Below are positions 8,646-15,274 of a stretch of 50,059 nt of DNA, one piece after another. The notes under the pieces were generated by a model. That model did no database searches, was not told the DNA's origin, and saw nothing but the letters and a program-made list of their open reading frames with translations. Source of the DNA: an uncultured Erysipelotrichaceae bacterium (GTDB taxonomy: Bacteria; Bacillota_I; Bacilli_A; Erysipelotrichales; Erysipelotrichaceae); the NCBI GenBank assembly GCA_902775735.1, contig CACYNH010000018.1, positions 1-50,059 of the forward strand, written 5' to 3'. Each line of letters opens with the position of its first letter. The first letter of the stretch is position 1. A program made the translations under genes and the position numbers.

Positions 8646-8760
8646 TGTCATCCGACCGTAAAGAGAGATCCGAGCGGAAAGTTGCAGAATGAACTGATTA
8701 TTCAGCTTGTTGATTCTGTCCCTGTCGGAAGACGGGGACTTTTCATTTCAGGAGGAAATT
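8646..8760 (+). promoter_or_regulatory. Structured leader with attenuator upstream of the hydrogenase regulator
   Basis: An intrinsic terminator GTCCCTGTC (8718-8726)/GACGGGGAC (8731-8739) with TTTTCATTT ends only about 10 bases before the Shine-Dalgarno AGGAGG (8750-8755). No promoter fits between terminator and gene, so transcripts must read through it. Upstream, TCCGAC (8651-8656) can pair perfectly with GTCGGA (8724-8729), which overlaps the terminator 5' arm and loop. The two folds exclude each other. Inside lie CAGAAT (8685-8690)/ATTCTG (8713-8718) enclosing CTGA/TCAG. I recognise no known riboswitch class and no T-box sequence. Pairings were found by eye. Confidence 0.45.
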
Positions 8761-9006
8761 ATGGAAACAAGAATCGCAGTGATTGCCATCGTTGTCGAAG
8801 ACCGCGAGAGCACATCAAAAATGAACGCCGTTCTGCATGAGTACGCTGAGTATATCATCGGCAGGATGGGAATCCCCTACAGGGAAAAGGGAATCTCACT
8901 GGTTTCCGTCGCCATCGACGCGCCCAATGAGATCATCAGCGCTCTGACAGGAAAGCTCGGCAACATTGAGGGCTTAACTGCCAAAGCCGCTTATTCAAAA
9001 GCATGA
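8761..9006 (+). CDS. TM1266-type iron-only hydrogenase system regulator
   Basis: An 81-aa small regulator of the TM1266/hydrogenase-system family, small alpha-beta (ACT/NikR-C-like) proteins found beside [FeFe]-hydrogenase genes. Diagnostic stretches are the N-terminal TRIAVIAIVVEDRES, the central EYIIGRMGIPYREKG and the C-terminal DAPNEIISALTGKLG. Family proteins are presumed regulatory; their ligand is not established to my knowledge. The ATG follows a strong AGGAGG. It is the first gene of the hydrogenase region, and the leader in front of it suggests attenuation control. Hydrogenase maturation genes (hydE, hydF, hydG) often near this gene are not in the window. Confidence 0.9.
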   Translation: METRIAVIAIVVEDRESTSKMNAVLHEYAEYIIGRMGIPYREKGISLVSVAIDAPNEIISALTGKLGNIEGLTAKAAYSKA

Positions 9007-9023
9007 AAGGAAAAAGAAAGAAC

Positions 9024-9980
9024 ATGAACTTCAAAAAACTGATGAGCGCTTCACTCGCTCTGATTCTGGCTGCCGGCTGCTCCGCGAAGACCGATAACGG
9101 TTCCGCAGACGAACAGCAGAAAGCGGAAGAAACAACCGTCGAGGCGGAAGGTCTCAAGATCCTCTCCCCGACAGGCGCCCCTTCACTTTCACTCTTACCG
9201 ATTGTCAAGGGCGGTAAAAACACAGTCGAGACTGTTGAAGGCGCTGATCCGCTGCAGGCGGCTCTGGTCAATCCGGATCCCGCTTATGACGTCATCGTCG
9301 CTCCGACCAACCTCGGCGTCAAACTCGCTTCCGCGGGCAAGACAGACTACAGACTGCTGGCAGTTGTCACATGGGGCAACCTCTACATCATCGGCTCCGA
9401 TGAAGCTGATCTGACTGAAGGCCACACAGTGGCAGCCTTCGGCGAACAGGCGGTTCCGGGCCTTGTCTTCAAAAAGGTCTACGGTGATATCGCCGCTGAA
9501 GTCTCCTTCGCATATCAGACCGGTCAGGAAACAATGGCCGCTCTGCTTTCCGGAAACGCCGACGCGGCTCTGATCGCTGAGCCGGCCGCTACCGCAGCCA
9601 TCGCCAATGGCAAGGAAGCAGGCAAAGAGCTCAAGGTCATCTCCGACGTTCAGAAGGAATGGGGCGGAAACGGCTTCCCGATGGCAGGTCTCTTCGTCAA
9701 TTCCAAAACATATGAAGACAACAAAGCGATGATCACAGACCTGCTGAACCAGATGAAGGACTACGCCGCAAATGTCAATACCGACGATCCTTCCGCTCTG
9801 ATCGCTGATCTCAATGAGGCCGGCATCGAAACATTCGGCGTTCCGTCTGCTGAAATCATCGGCAAGTGCTGGAGCAGAATGAACATCAACATCCGTGACG
9901 CTGCGGAATGCAAGGACGACGTCGCCTCATTCCTCAAGGTCTTCGGTGTTGAAAGCATCGACGGCGCGATTGCGGAATAA
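9024..9980 (+). CDS. ABC-importer substrate-binding lipoprotein (NMT1/SsuA-like)
   Basis: A 318-aa lipoprotein. The signal peptide has a basic start (MNFKKL) and a lipobox LAAGC with the lipidated Cys at residue 19. The mature part has the NMT1/SsuA/ThiY-like fold pattern seen in importers of small organic ligands (TGAPSLSLLP near the N-terminus, AAFGEQAVPGLVFKKV mid-protein). The ligand cannot be named. Start chosen at 9024; the in-frame ATG at 9003 overlaps the preceding stop and has no ribosome-binding site. A terminator at 9995-10025 follows. The matching permease is the next gene, but no ATPase gene is nearby. Confidence 0.85.
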   Translation: MNFKKLMSASLALILAAGCSAKTDNGSADEQQKAEETTVEAEGLKILSPTGAPSLSLLPIVKGGKNTVETVEGADPLQAALVNPDPAYDVIVAPTNLGVKLASAGKTDYRLLAVVTWGNLYIIGSDEADLTEGHTVAAFGEQAVPGLVFKKVYGDIAAEVSFAYQTGQETMAALLSGNADAALIAEPAATAAIANGKEAGKELKVISDVQKEWGGNGFPMAGLFVNSKTYEDNKAMITDLLNQMKDYAANVNTDDPSALIADLNEAGIETFGVPSAEIIGKCWSRMNINIRDAAECKDDVASFLKVFGVESIDGAIAE

Positions 9981-9994
9981 TCATCATAAACGTG

Positions 9995-10028
9995 AAGAAC
10001 AGCCTGATTTTGACGGGCTGTTCTTTTT
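9995..10028 (+). terminator. Terminator after the substrate-binding lipoprotein gene
   Basis: AAGAACAGCC (9995-10004) pairs with GGCTGTTCTT (10016-10025) around an 11-base loop, followed by T residues. It separates the lipoprotein gene from the permease and hydrogenase operon. Confidence 0.85.
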
Positions 10029-10077
10029 AAATGGGAAGAACGTTTCATTTAGCTGTGAATAAATGAACAAACCCGTG

Positions 10078-10083
10078 TATAAT
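10078..10083 (+). promoter_or_regulatory. Candidate -10 of the permease/hydrogenase operon
   Basis: A consensus TATAAT sits 27 bp before the chosen permease start, with a weak TGTGAA 18 bp upstream as -35. Its position inside an alternative longer reading frame argues for the shorter permease start at 10111. Confidence 0.5.
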
Positions 10084-10110
10084 AATGAAAGGAATGGGGA
10101 GTTTTTTGTC

Positions 10111-10854
10111 ATGAAAAAAGAGCACCTGATCACAACCGCGGCCCTGATTCTGCTGTGGCAGCTGGCTGCCATGTGGGTGCACAATGACATCCTGATTCCT
10201 TCGCCCGTGCAGACACTGTCGTGGCTTTGGACAAATCTGCAGAGCGTGAAATTCTACACTGCCATCGGTGCGAGTGTGTTCAGGATCATGAGCGGCTGGT
10301 TATTATCGCTGCTCGCGGCCCTGGTTCTGAGCATTGTCTGCTATCTGGTGAGAGGCTTCGCTGATTACTTTGAGCCGCTGCAGATCCTCACCCGCACGAT
10401 TCCGAATATCAGCTACATCATTATCGCCCTGATCTGGCTTGGTTCAGAAGGGGCGGTCAGGCTTGTCTGCTTTCTGATTCTGTTTCCGATCTTCATGAAC
10501 GGATTCCTGAACGCACTGAAAAGAGAAAGCAGGGATACCCGTGATGTCGAGGCGGTCTACCCGGAAACGGTATGGTTCCGGATCACCCGCCGCATTCTGC
10601 CTGAGCTGGGCGCCGAAATCGCGGCGACCGGCAAAACCGCGGCCTCTATGGGATTCAAGGTCGGGGTCATGGCGGAGATCCTGGGCAGTGTGCCCAACGG
10701 CATCGGCAGGGCGATCAGCTACTGCCGGCTCGATCTCAACACTGCCGGAATCCTCGGCTGGACAATTGTCCTGATTGTTTTAGCCGCATTAACAGATACC
10801 TTGTTTGGAAAAATAAACCATTTAGTGAAGGAGGAACAAGGATGGAAAGACTGA
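10111..10854 (+). CDS. ABC transporter permease (SsuC/ThiX-like)
   Basis: A 247-aa inner-membrane permease with about six hydrophobic segments, of the binding-protein-dependent importer type. The conserved cytoplasmic loop for docking an ATPase is recognisable around residues 150-190 (ETVWFRITRRILPELGAEI, then GFKVGVMAEILG). Start chosen at 10111 with GGGGAG 9 bases upstream; an in-frame ATG at 10063 has no ribosome-binding site and overlaps a -10. The 3' end overlaps the start of the NuoE-like gene by 13 nt, so it is the first gene of the hydrogenase operon. No ATP-binding subunit is encoded in the window, so an ATPase must be supplied from elsewhere if the importer works. Confidence 0.88.
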   Translation: MKKEHLITTAALILLWQLAAMWVHNDILIPSPVQTLSWLWTNLQSVKFYTAIGASVFRIMSGWLLSLLAALVLSIVCYLVRGFADYFEPLQILTRTIPNISYIIIALIWLGSEGAVRLVCFLILFPIFMNGFLNALKRESRDTRDVEAVYPETVWFRITRRILPELGAEIAATGKTAASMGFKVGVMAEILGSVPNGIGRAISYCRLDLNTAGILGWTIVLIVLAALTDTLFGKINHLVKEEQGWKD

Positions 10855-11345
10855 ACGGAGCCGCTCTTGCCAAAATTGACGAGATCGTGGCCAGCCACAA
10901 GGGAGAACCGGGCCCTTGTATCGTCATGCTGCATGACGTGCAGAACGAACTCGGTTACGTGCCGTTTGAAGCGATGGAAAAGATTGCCGATGCCTGCGGC
11001 ACAAGCGTCGCCGAAGTTTACGGCGTTGTCATGTTCTATGCCCAGTTTACAACAGAGCCCAAGGGCAAGCATGTCATCAACATCTGCCTCGGCACCGCCT
11101 GCTATGTCAAGGGCGGCCAGAAACTCGTTGACCAGGCTGTCGAACTGACAGGTGCTCCGATCAACGGAACAAGTGATGACGGTCTGTTCTCACTTGACGC
11201 GACAAGATGCCTGGGTGCCTGCGGCCTTGCCCCGGTCGCTGTCGTTGACGGCAAAGTTATCGGCGCCGCGACAGAAGGCAACAAGCTTCTCACCGAACTC
11301 AAAGCAATCATCAACGCAGAGAAGAGTGCTTCCCTGAGGTCCTGA
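10842..11345 (+). CDS. hydC: NuoE-like [2Fe-2S] subunit of bifurcating hydrogenase (HydC)
   Basis: A 167-aa thioredoxin-fold ferredoxin homologous to the 24-kDa subunit of complex I and to HydC/HndA. An N-terminal helical region (HDVQNELGYVPFEAMEKIA) is followed by the [2Fe-2S] ligands C82 and C87 (CLGTAC) and C123 and C127 (CLGAC). In HydABC enzymes it passes electrons between HydB and HydA. GGAGGAAC precedes the ATG. Its position within the permease 3' end indicates coupled translation. A second, shorter thioredoxin-like ferredoxin lies at 14894, so which of the two is the true HydC is inferred from length and homology: this one has the full NuoE architecture. Confidence 0.92.
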   Translation: MERLNGAALAKIDEIVASHKGEPGPCIVMLHDVQNELGYVPFEAMEKIADACGTSVAEVYGVVMFYAQFTTEPKGKHVINICLGTACYVKGGQKLVDQAVELTGAPINGTSDDGLFSLDATRCLGACGLAPVAVVDGKVIGAATEGNKLLTELKAIINAEKSASLRS

Positions 11346-11346
11346 T

Positions 11347-11709
11347 ATGCGGGCGAAAGAAATTGCCGATGCGCTTCACGCGGTTCCTTTAACCCTCTGG
11401 GAAGAGGAACACCAGAATCATGAGTACAAGAATGTTTTCGCCACCGATCTGATGAGCGACGCACTGGCCATGATTCAGGATGAGGAAGAGTCGACTGTTC
11501 TTTTGACCGGTTTATGCAACACCCAGACCCTGCGCACCGCCGAAATGCTCGATGTCAGGTTCATTGTCTTCGTCCGGGGAAAATTCCTGCTCGACGACGC
11601 GATCGAAATGGCAAAGAACATGGGAATTGTCTGCCTGGCTACGGACTATACGATGTATGACGCCTGCGGCCGGCTTTATCTGAAAGGACTTACCGGTATT
11701 TATGGATAG
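11347..11709 (+). CDS. DRTGG-domain protein, hydrogenase-operon regulator candidate 1
   Basis: A 120-aa protein recognised as DRTGG-like (a small domain also found in phosphotransacetylase and CBS-containing proteins), with the pattern STVLLTGLCNTQTLRTAEMLDVRFIVFVRG. Such genes accompany [FeFe]-hydrogenase genes in several anaerobes, including the TM1420-TM1426 region of Thermotoga. The biochemical role is unknown; ligand sensing is an inference. It follows hydC by 1 nt and overlaps the next gene by 8 nt. Confidence 0.75.
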   Translation: MRAKEIADALHAVPLTLWEEEHQNHEYKNVFATDLMSDALAMIQDEEESTVLLTGLCNTQTLRTAEMLDVRFIVFVRGKFLLDDAIEMAKNMGIVCLATDYTMYDACGRLYLKGLTGIYG

Positions 11710-12130
11710 TATTCTGCATAAGGAATATACAGTCGTCCAGGACGACTATGTGAATGCCGGAAAAGTCTCTTCCGATATCAAATCAACGCTTTCCGAAATC
11801 GGTATTTCCCCGAAAGTGCTCAGAAAAATCGCCGTCGCAAGCTATGAATCGGAAATCAATCTGATCATTCACGCATATGGCGGCAAGGTTTTCCTGGATG
11901 TCGGCGAGGACGGCGCGGTTTACCTCGTCTTCAAAGACCCCGGTCCCGGCATTCCTGATCTTGAAAAAGCACTGACGCCCGGCTGGTCAACCGCCAGCGA
12001 AAAGGCGAGGGGAATGGGATTCGGCGCCGGTATGGGTCTGCCCAATATCCAGCGGGTCTCCGATGACTTCCACATCGAGTCATCGCCTGAGGGAACGACA
12101 CTGTCACTTGTCTTCAGGTCTCCTGTATGA
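11702..12130 (+). CDS. GHKL ATPase, anti-sigma-factor-like (RsbW/SpoIIAB type)
   Basis: A 142-aa cytoplasmic protein with the Bergerat ATP fold: N box YESEINLIIHA, G1 box DPGPGI, and G2 box GMGFGAGMGLPNI. There is no dimerisation/phospho-acceptor domain, so it is a stand-alone ATPase/kinase domain of the anti-sigma or switch-kinase kind rather than a histidine kinase. It overlaps the DRTGG gene by 8 nt and the next gene by 4 nt (ATGA). Homologues occupy the same place in other hydrogenase clusters, and their partner is not known to me. Confidence 0.85.
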   Translation: MDSILHKEYTVVQDDYVNAGKVSSDIKSTLSEIGISPKVLRKIAVASYESEINLIIHAYGGKVFLDVGEDGAVYLVFKDPGPGIPDLEKALTPGWSTASEKARGMGFGAGMGLPNIQRVSDDFHIESSPEGTTLSLVFRSPV

Positions 12131-13311
12131 GGAGGAGCGTCGTCCATTACACACTGGAGCGGTGCATCCGATGCATGAAATGCGTCAAGGCATGCCCGAC
12201 CAGTGCCCTGTCAATGGACAATGACAGGGTGGTTATAGATCAGCAGCGATGCATCAACTGCGGCCGCTGCATCATGTCCTGCCACAACCGCGGAATTCTC
12301 GCTCAGGGAAGTACGCTTGAAGACATCGAAAACTATGAATACACCGTCTGTCTGGTGCCCGGCGCTCTGATCAGCCATTGCGCTTCCCTTGAAGAGGCGC
12401 AGGATCTCTTCCACGCGATCAGGATGCTCGGCTTTGATGAGGTTGTCGATATCACCGAATATACGGCGCTTCATTTAAAGGAAGTTCAGCTGATGGCGGG
12501 TGAGAACACAGGCGATCCGTATATCGCTTCCTTCTGCCCGGTCATCACAAGGCTCGTGCAGACAAGCCACAAATCACTGCTTGATTCACTGCTGCCAATC
12601 AAGTTCTGTTCCGAAATCGCCGCCAAAGACATCCGGCGGAAATATCCGGACAAGCACATCGGCATCTTCAATCTCTGCGAATGTGAATCCAAGCTTGAGT
12701 ACGCCAAATACCCGTACGGCAATCCCCAGTATGAAGTCGACCACGCCCTGGCATTAACGGACATCTTCCCGATGATCCGCAAGAACATGCACAAGGGCTA
12801 TGATCCGGTTTCCTTCTGCAAGGAGGGCCTGCAGGTATGCAATCCGCAGCGCATCATCCGCCGCGATGATTATCTGATCGCGGACGGCTACGACAAGGTC
12901 TCGACTGTTCTTGACATGGCGGAATTCGGACTTCTCAACGAATTCCGGCTGCTGATCCTGTATCCCTGTTTCAACGGATGCATCGGCGGCCACATGCTGT
13001 GGGGCAACAGTTTCCTTGTCGCCAACAACATCGACGCGCTGACCAGTCAGTCGTCGAAAAAGGCGGCGGATCTGCCTTTTGACGAAATTTATACGGATGA
13101 GTTTTCCAGAACCGACGACGACAGCCGTTCCTTCCTCGAAAGAACCAGGTTCTTCCGTGCGGTCAATGAGGAGTTCGAGCGTCTGCCCGGCTATGACTGC
13201 AGCGCCTGCGGCATGCAGACATGCAGAGTCATGGCTGAAGAAATCGTCAAGGGAAACAGAACGGAAGATGACTGCAGGGTTCTCAAGGCCCTGAAGGAGA
13301 AAAACGAATGA
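12127..13311 (+). CDS. Divergent [FeFe]-hydrogenase-like iron-sulfur protein (HydS-like, sensory candidate)
   Basis: A 394-aa protein. Residues 10-60 hold two [4Fe-4S] motifs (CIRCMKCVKAC and CINCGRCIMSC). The middle is the hydrogenase large-subunit fold, and the C-terminus is a further Fe-S domain (CSACGMQTC...C). H-cluster loops are altered but keep cysteines: L1 has FCP (C137) where catalytic enzymes have TSCCP; L2 has NLCECESK (C184, C186); L3 keeps CFNGC (C281, C285). The proton-relay Cys of L1 is missing. This matches the TM1421-like proteins and proposed sensory hydrogenases rather than a turnover enzyme. Start and stop overlap the neighbours by 4 nt each. Confidence 0.85.
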   Translation: MRRSVVHYTLERCIRCMKCVKACPTSALSMDNDRVVIDQQRCINCGRCIMSCHNRGILAQGSTLEDIENYEYTVCLVPGALISHCASLEEAQDLFHAIRMLGFDEVVDITEYTALHLKEVQLMAGENTGDPYIASFCPVITRLVQTSHKSLLDSLLPIKFCSEIAAKDIRRKYPDKHIGIFNLCECESKLEYAKYPYGNPQYEVDHALALTDIFPMIRKNMHKGYDPVSFCKEGLQVCNPQRIIRRDDYLIADGYDKVSTVLDMAEFGLLNEFRLLILYPCFNGCIGGHMLWGNSFLVANNIDALTSQSSKKAADLPFDEIYTDEFSRTDDDSRSFLERTRFFRAVNEEFERLPGYDCSACGMQTCRVMAEEIVKGNRTEDDCRVLKALKEKNE

Positions 13312-13640
13312 CAGTCAAGGAACTGATTGAAAAAACCGGATGGAAGCTCTCAACCCCGTCCCTTGATACGGACATTCCCGTGGAAGGAGCTTATTGCGGC
13401 GACCTGCTGAGCTGGGTCATGGGCAATGGCGAACCGCAGCAGGCATGGATCACCGTCCAGGTGCACGCCAATGTCATCGCTGTCGCTCTGCTCAGGGAAT
13501 TCTCCTGTCTGATTGTCGCCGACGGCGCCAATGTGACACCGGAATTTGCCGAAAAAGCCGCTGCCGAGGAACTGGTGGTCCTGGAAAGTGACCTGCCGGT
13601 TTACGAAAGCGCGAAGAAGCTCGTCGAGCTGGGAATCTGA
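13308..13640 (+). CDS. DRTGG-domain protein, hydrogenase-operon regulator candidate 2
   Basis: A 110-aa DRTGG-like protein (YCGDLLSWVMGNGEPQQAW, then FSCLIVADGANVTPEFAEKA), distinct from the copy at 11347. It starts at ATGA overlapping the upstream stop and is followed after 1 nt by the PHP gene. Function unknown; the repeated pairing of a DRTGG protein with a GHKL ATPase in this operon suggests a shared signalling circuit (inference). Confidence 0.75.
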   Translation: MTVKELIEKTGWKLSTPSLDTDIPVEGAYCGDLLSWVMGNGEPQQAWITVQVHANVIAVALLREFSCLIVADGANVTPEFAEKAAAEELVVLESDLPVYESAKKLVELGI

Positions 13641-13641
13641 C

Positions 13642-14343
13642 ATGTTTTACGATCTGCACATGCACAGCTGTCTGTCGCCCTGTGCGGAAGACGCCATGAC
13701 GCCCAACAACATATGCAACATGGCATTTATCAAAGGTCTTGACCTGATCGCCGTCACCGACCACAATTCCACAAAAAACCTTCCGGCCGTCGCTGAAGTC
13801 GCAAAAGCGATCGGTCTTAAGATGCTGTATGGCGCCGAGCTTGAAACAAGCGAGGAAGTCCATGTGCTGGGATTGTTCAACAAGCTTGAAAAAGCTCTGA
13901 AGTTCCAGGAATGGATTGATTCAAAGATGCCCAATGTGAAGAATGATGAAGATTTCTTCGGGCACCAGTGGATCATGAATTCACAGGACGAAAAGATTGG
14001 CGATGAGGAAAGACTCCTGCTGGTGTCGCTGAGCGCGACGCTGGAAGAAACCGCGGCTGCTATCCACGAATACGGCGGGCGGGTCATCCTGGCCCATGTG
14101 CTTGACAGGGCCAACAGCGTGACCCATCAGCTCGGATTTATTCCAATGGATCTGGCGTATGATGGCCTGGAGGTCAAAAACGAGGAGCAGCGGCTGCGGG
14201 TGATCAGTACAAATCCATGGATCACAGAGGATTCCACAAACTGGTTCATCGATTCAGATGCCCATTATCTGACCGACATCAGCGAACCGGACCACTTCCT
14301 CCGTGAATCCGTCTATCAGAAACTGTGGGGTGATGACGTATGA
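13642..14343 (+). CDS. PHP-domain phosphoesterase
   Basis: A 233-aa protein with the PHP metal-binding signature: HMHSCLSPC near the N-terminus, AVTDHNS, a central GGRVILAHV, and DSDAHYLTD near the end. PHP enzymes hydrolyse phosphoesters of nucleotides or sugars; the natural substrate here is not known. Start chosen at 13642, the first ATG after the preceding stop and directly before the first metal ligands; a longer frame from 13546 overlaps the DRTGG gene almost entirely and is an artefact. The stop overlaps the next ATG (ATGA). A PHP gene embedded between hydrogenase accessory genes suggests control through a small phosphorylated metabolite (inference). Confidence 0.85.
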   Translation: MFYDLHMHSCLSPCAEDAMTPNNICNMAFIKGLDLIAVTDHNSTKNLPAVAEVAKAIGLKMLYGAELETSEEVHVLGLFNKLEKALKFQEWIDSKMPNVKNDEDFFGHQWIMNSQDEKIGDEERLLLVSLSATLEETAAAIHEYGGRVILAHVLDRANSVTHQLGFIPMDLAYDGLEVKNEEQRLRVISTNPWITEDSTNWFIDSDAHYLTDISEPDHFLRESVYQKLWGDDV

Positions 14344-14897
14344 TGGAAGATCTCGCCATGCACATTCTCGAAATCCTGATGAACAGCATCAAGGCCGGCG
14401 CAAAGCTGATCACGCTGAAGATCAGGGACAGCTTCAACGATGATGTGATCGCATTCTCGATTGAAGATGACGGCAAGGGAATGGATGAAGAGATGGTGAA
14501 GAAAGCGGCTGATCCGTTTACCACATCCAGAACGACACGCAGAATCGGCATGGGCTTAGCCTTCATGAAGGGCTTGGCGGAAACGTGCGGCGGGTCGTTT
14601 GCAATCGACAGCACAGTCGGCAAAGGAACACTCGTTCAGGCTTCGGTGCAGAAGCTCAACATCGACACGCCGGATCTTGGGAATCTGGGTGAAATGATGA
14701 TGGAATCGATCCAGTCCGACGAGAACATCGACTATGTGCTGGAATATGAGACCGATTACGGTCAGTTTGTCTTTGATACCCGGGTCATTAAAGAGGAACT
14801 GGCGGGCGTCAGCCTGCTGGAGCCGGAAATACTGATCTGGATTAAAGAATACATTAACCAGGGAATTGAACAGGCTAAGGAGGACACACGACAATGA
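14340..14897 (+). CDS. GHKL ATPase 2 with C-terminal extension
   Basis: A 185-aa protein with the Bergerat ATP-binding fold: N box EILMNSIKAGA, G1 DDGKGMD, G2 GMGLAFMKGLAETCGGSF. The remaining 70 residues are acidic and have no recognised domain. No histidine phospho-acceptor region is present. It overlaps both neighbours by 4 nt (ATGA). It is the second stand-alone GHKL ATPase of the operon and differs clearly from the one at 11702, so the two may act on different partners. Confidence 0.82.
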   Translation: MMEDLAMHILEILMNSIKAGAKLITLKIRDSFNDDVIAFSIEDDGKGMDEEMVKKAADPFTTSRTTRRIGMGLAFMKGLAETCGGSFAIDSTVGKGTLVQASVQKLNIDTPDLGNLGEMMMESIQSDENIDYVLEYETDYGQFVFDTRVIKEELAGVSLLEPEILIWIKEYINQGIEQAKEDTRQ

Positions 14898-15274
14898 AAA
14901 GCTTGGAAGATCTCAAAAAGATGCGTGAAGCTGCCTTGAAAAAGGTTGAAATGCGCGAAGGCGGAAAGGATTATCGTGTCGTTGTCGGTATGGCAACATG
15001 CGGTATCGCTGCCGGCGCAAGACCGGTGCTGAACCGTCTTGTTGAGGAAACCGCAACAAAGGATTACAACTGCGTAGTCACACAGACCGGCTGCATCGGT
15101 ATGTGCGTCTATGAACCGATCGTCGAAGTTTTCGGCAAAGATGGTGAGCATACAACTTATGTCCATGTGGATCCGGAGAAAGCTGCCCGCATTCTGAAGG
15201 AACACATCGGCGAAGGCAAAGTCGTCGAGGAATACACAGTTGAGGCCGCCCGTGAGGGCAGGGGTAACATCTGA
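14894..15274 (+). CDS. Thioredoxin-like [2Fe-2S] ferredoxin
   Basis: A 126-aa small ferredoxin with the thioredoxin-like fold (GMATCGIAAGARPVL, then TQTGCIGMCVYEP); four cysteines in a CysX(n)Cys...CysXXXCys layout bind a [2Fe-2S] cluster. It lacks the N-terminal helical half of NuoE. TM1420-like proteins of this type sit next to HydABC in other anaerobes and may deliver electrons to the sensory hydrogenase-like protein or HydB. It starts at ATGA and its stop overlaps the hydB ATG by one base. Confidence 0.85.
   Translation: MKSLEDLKKMREAALKKVEMREGGKDYRVVVGMATCGIAAGARPVLNRLVEETATKDYNCVVTQTGCIGMCVYEPIVEVFGKDGEHTTYVHVDPEKAARILKEHIGEGKVVEEYTVEAAREGRGNI

Noticed and set aside
8605..8760. T-box or SAM/TPP/c-di-GMP riboswitch ahead of the hydrogenase regulator
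   Set aside because: None of the hallmark sequences (GGTGGTACCGCG-like T-box, CTGAGA of TPP, K-turn box of SAM-I) is present.
10063..10110. Longer N-terminus for the ABC permease starting at 10063
   Set aside because: No ribosome-binding site, and a consensus TATAAT lies inside it; the start at 10111 has GGGGAG at good distance.
13546..13641. Longer PHP protein starting at 13546
   Set aside because: It would overlap nearly all of the end of the DRTGG gene in another frame; the conserved PHP start is at 13642.
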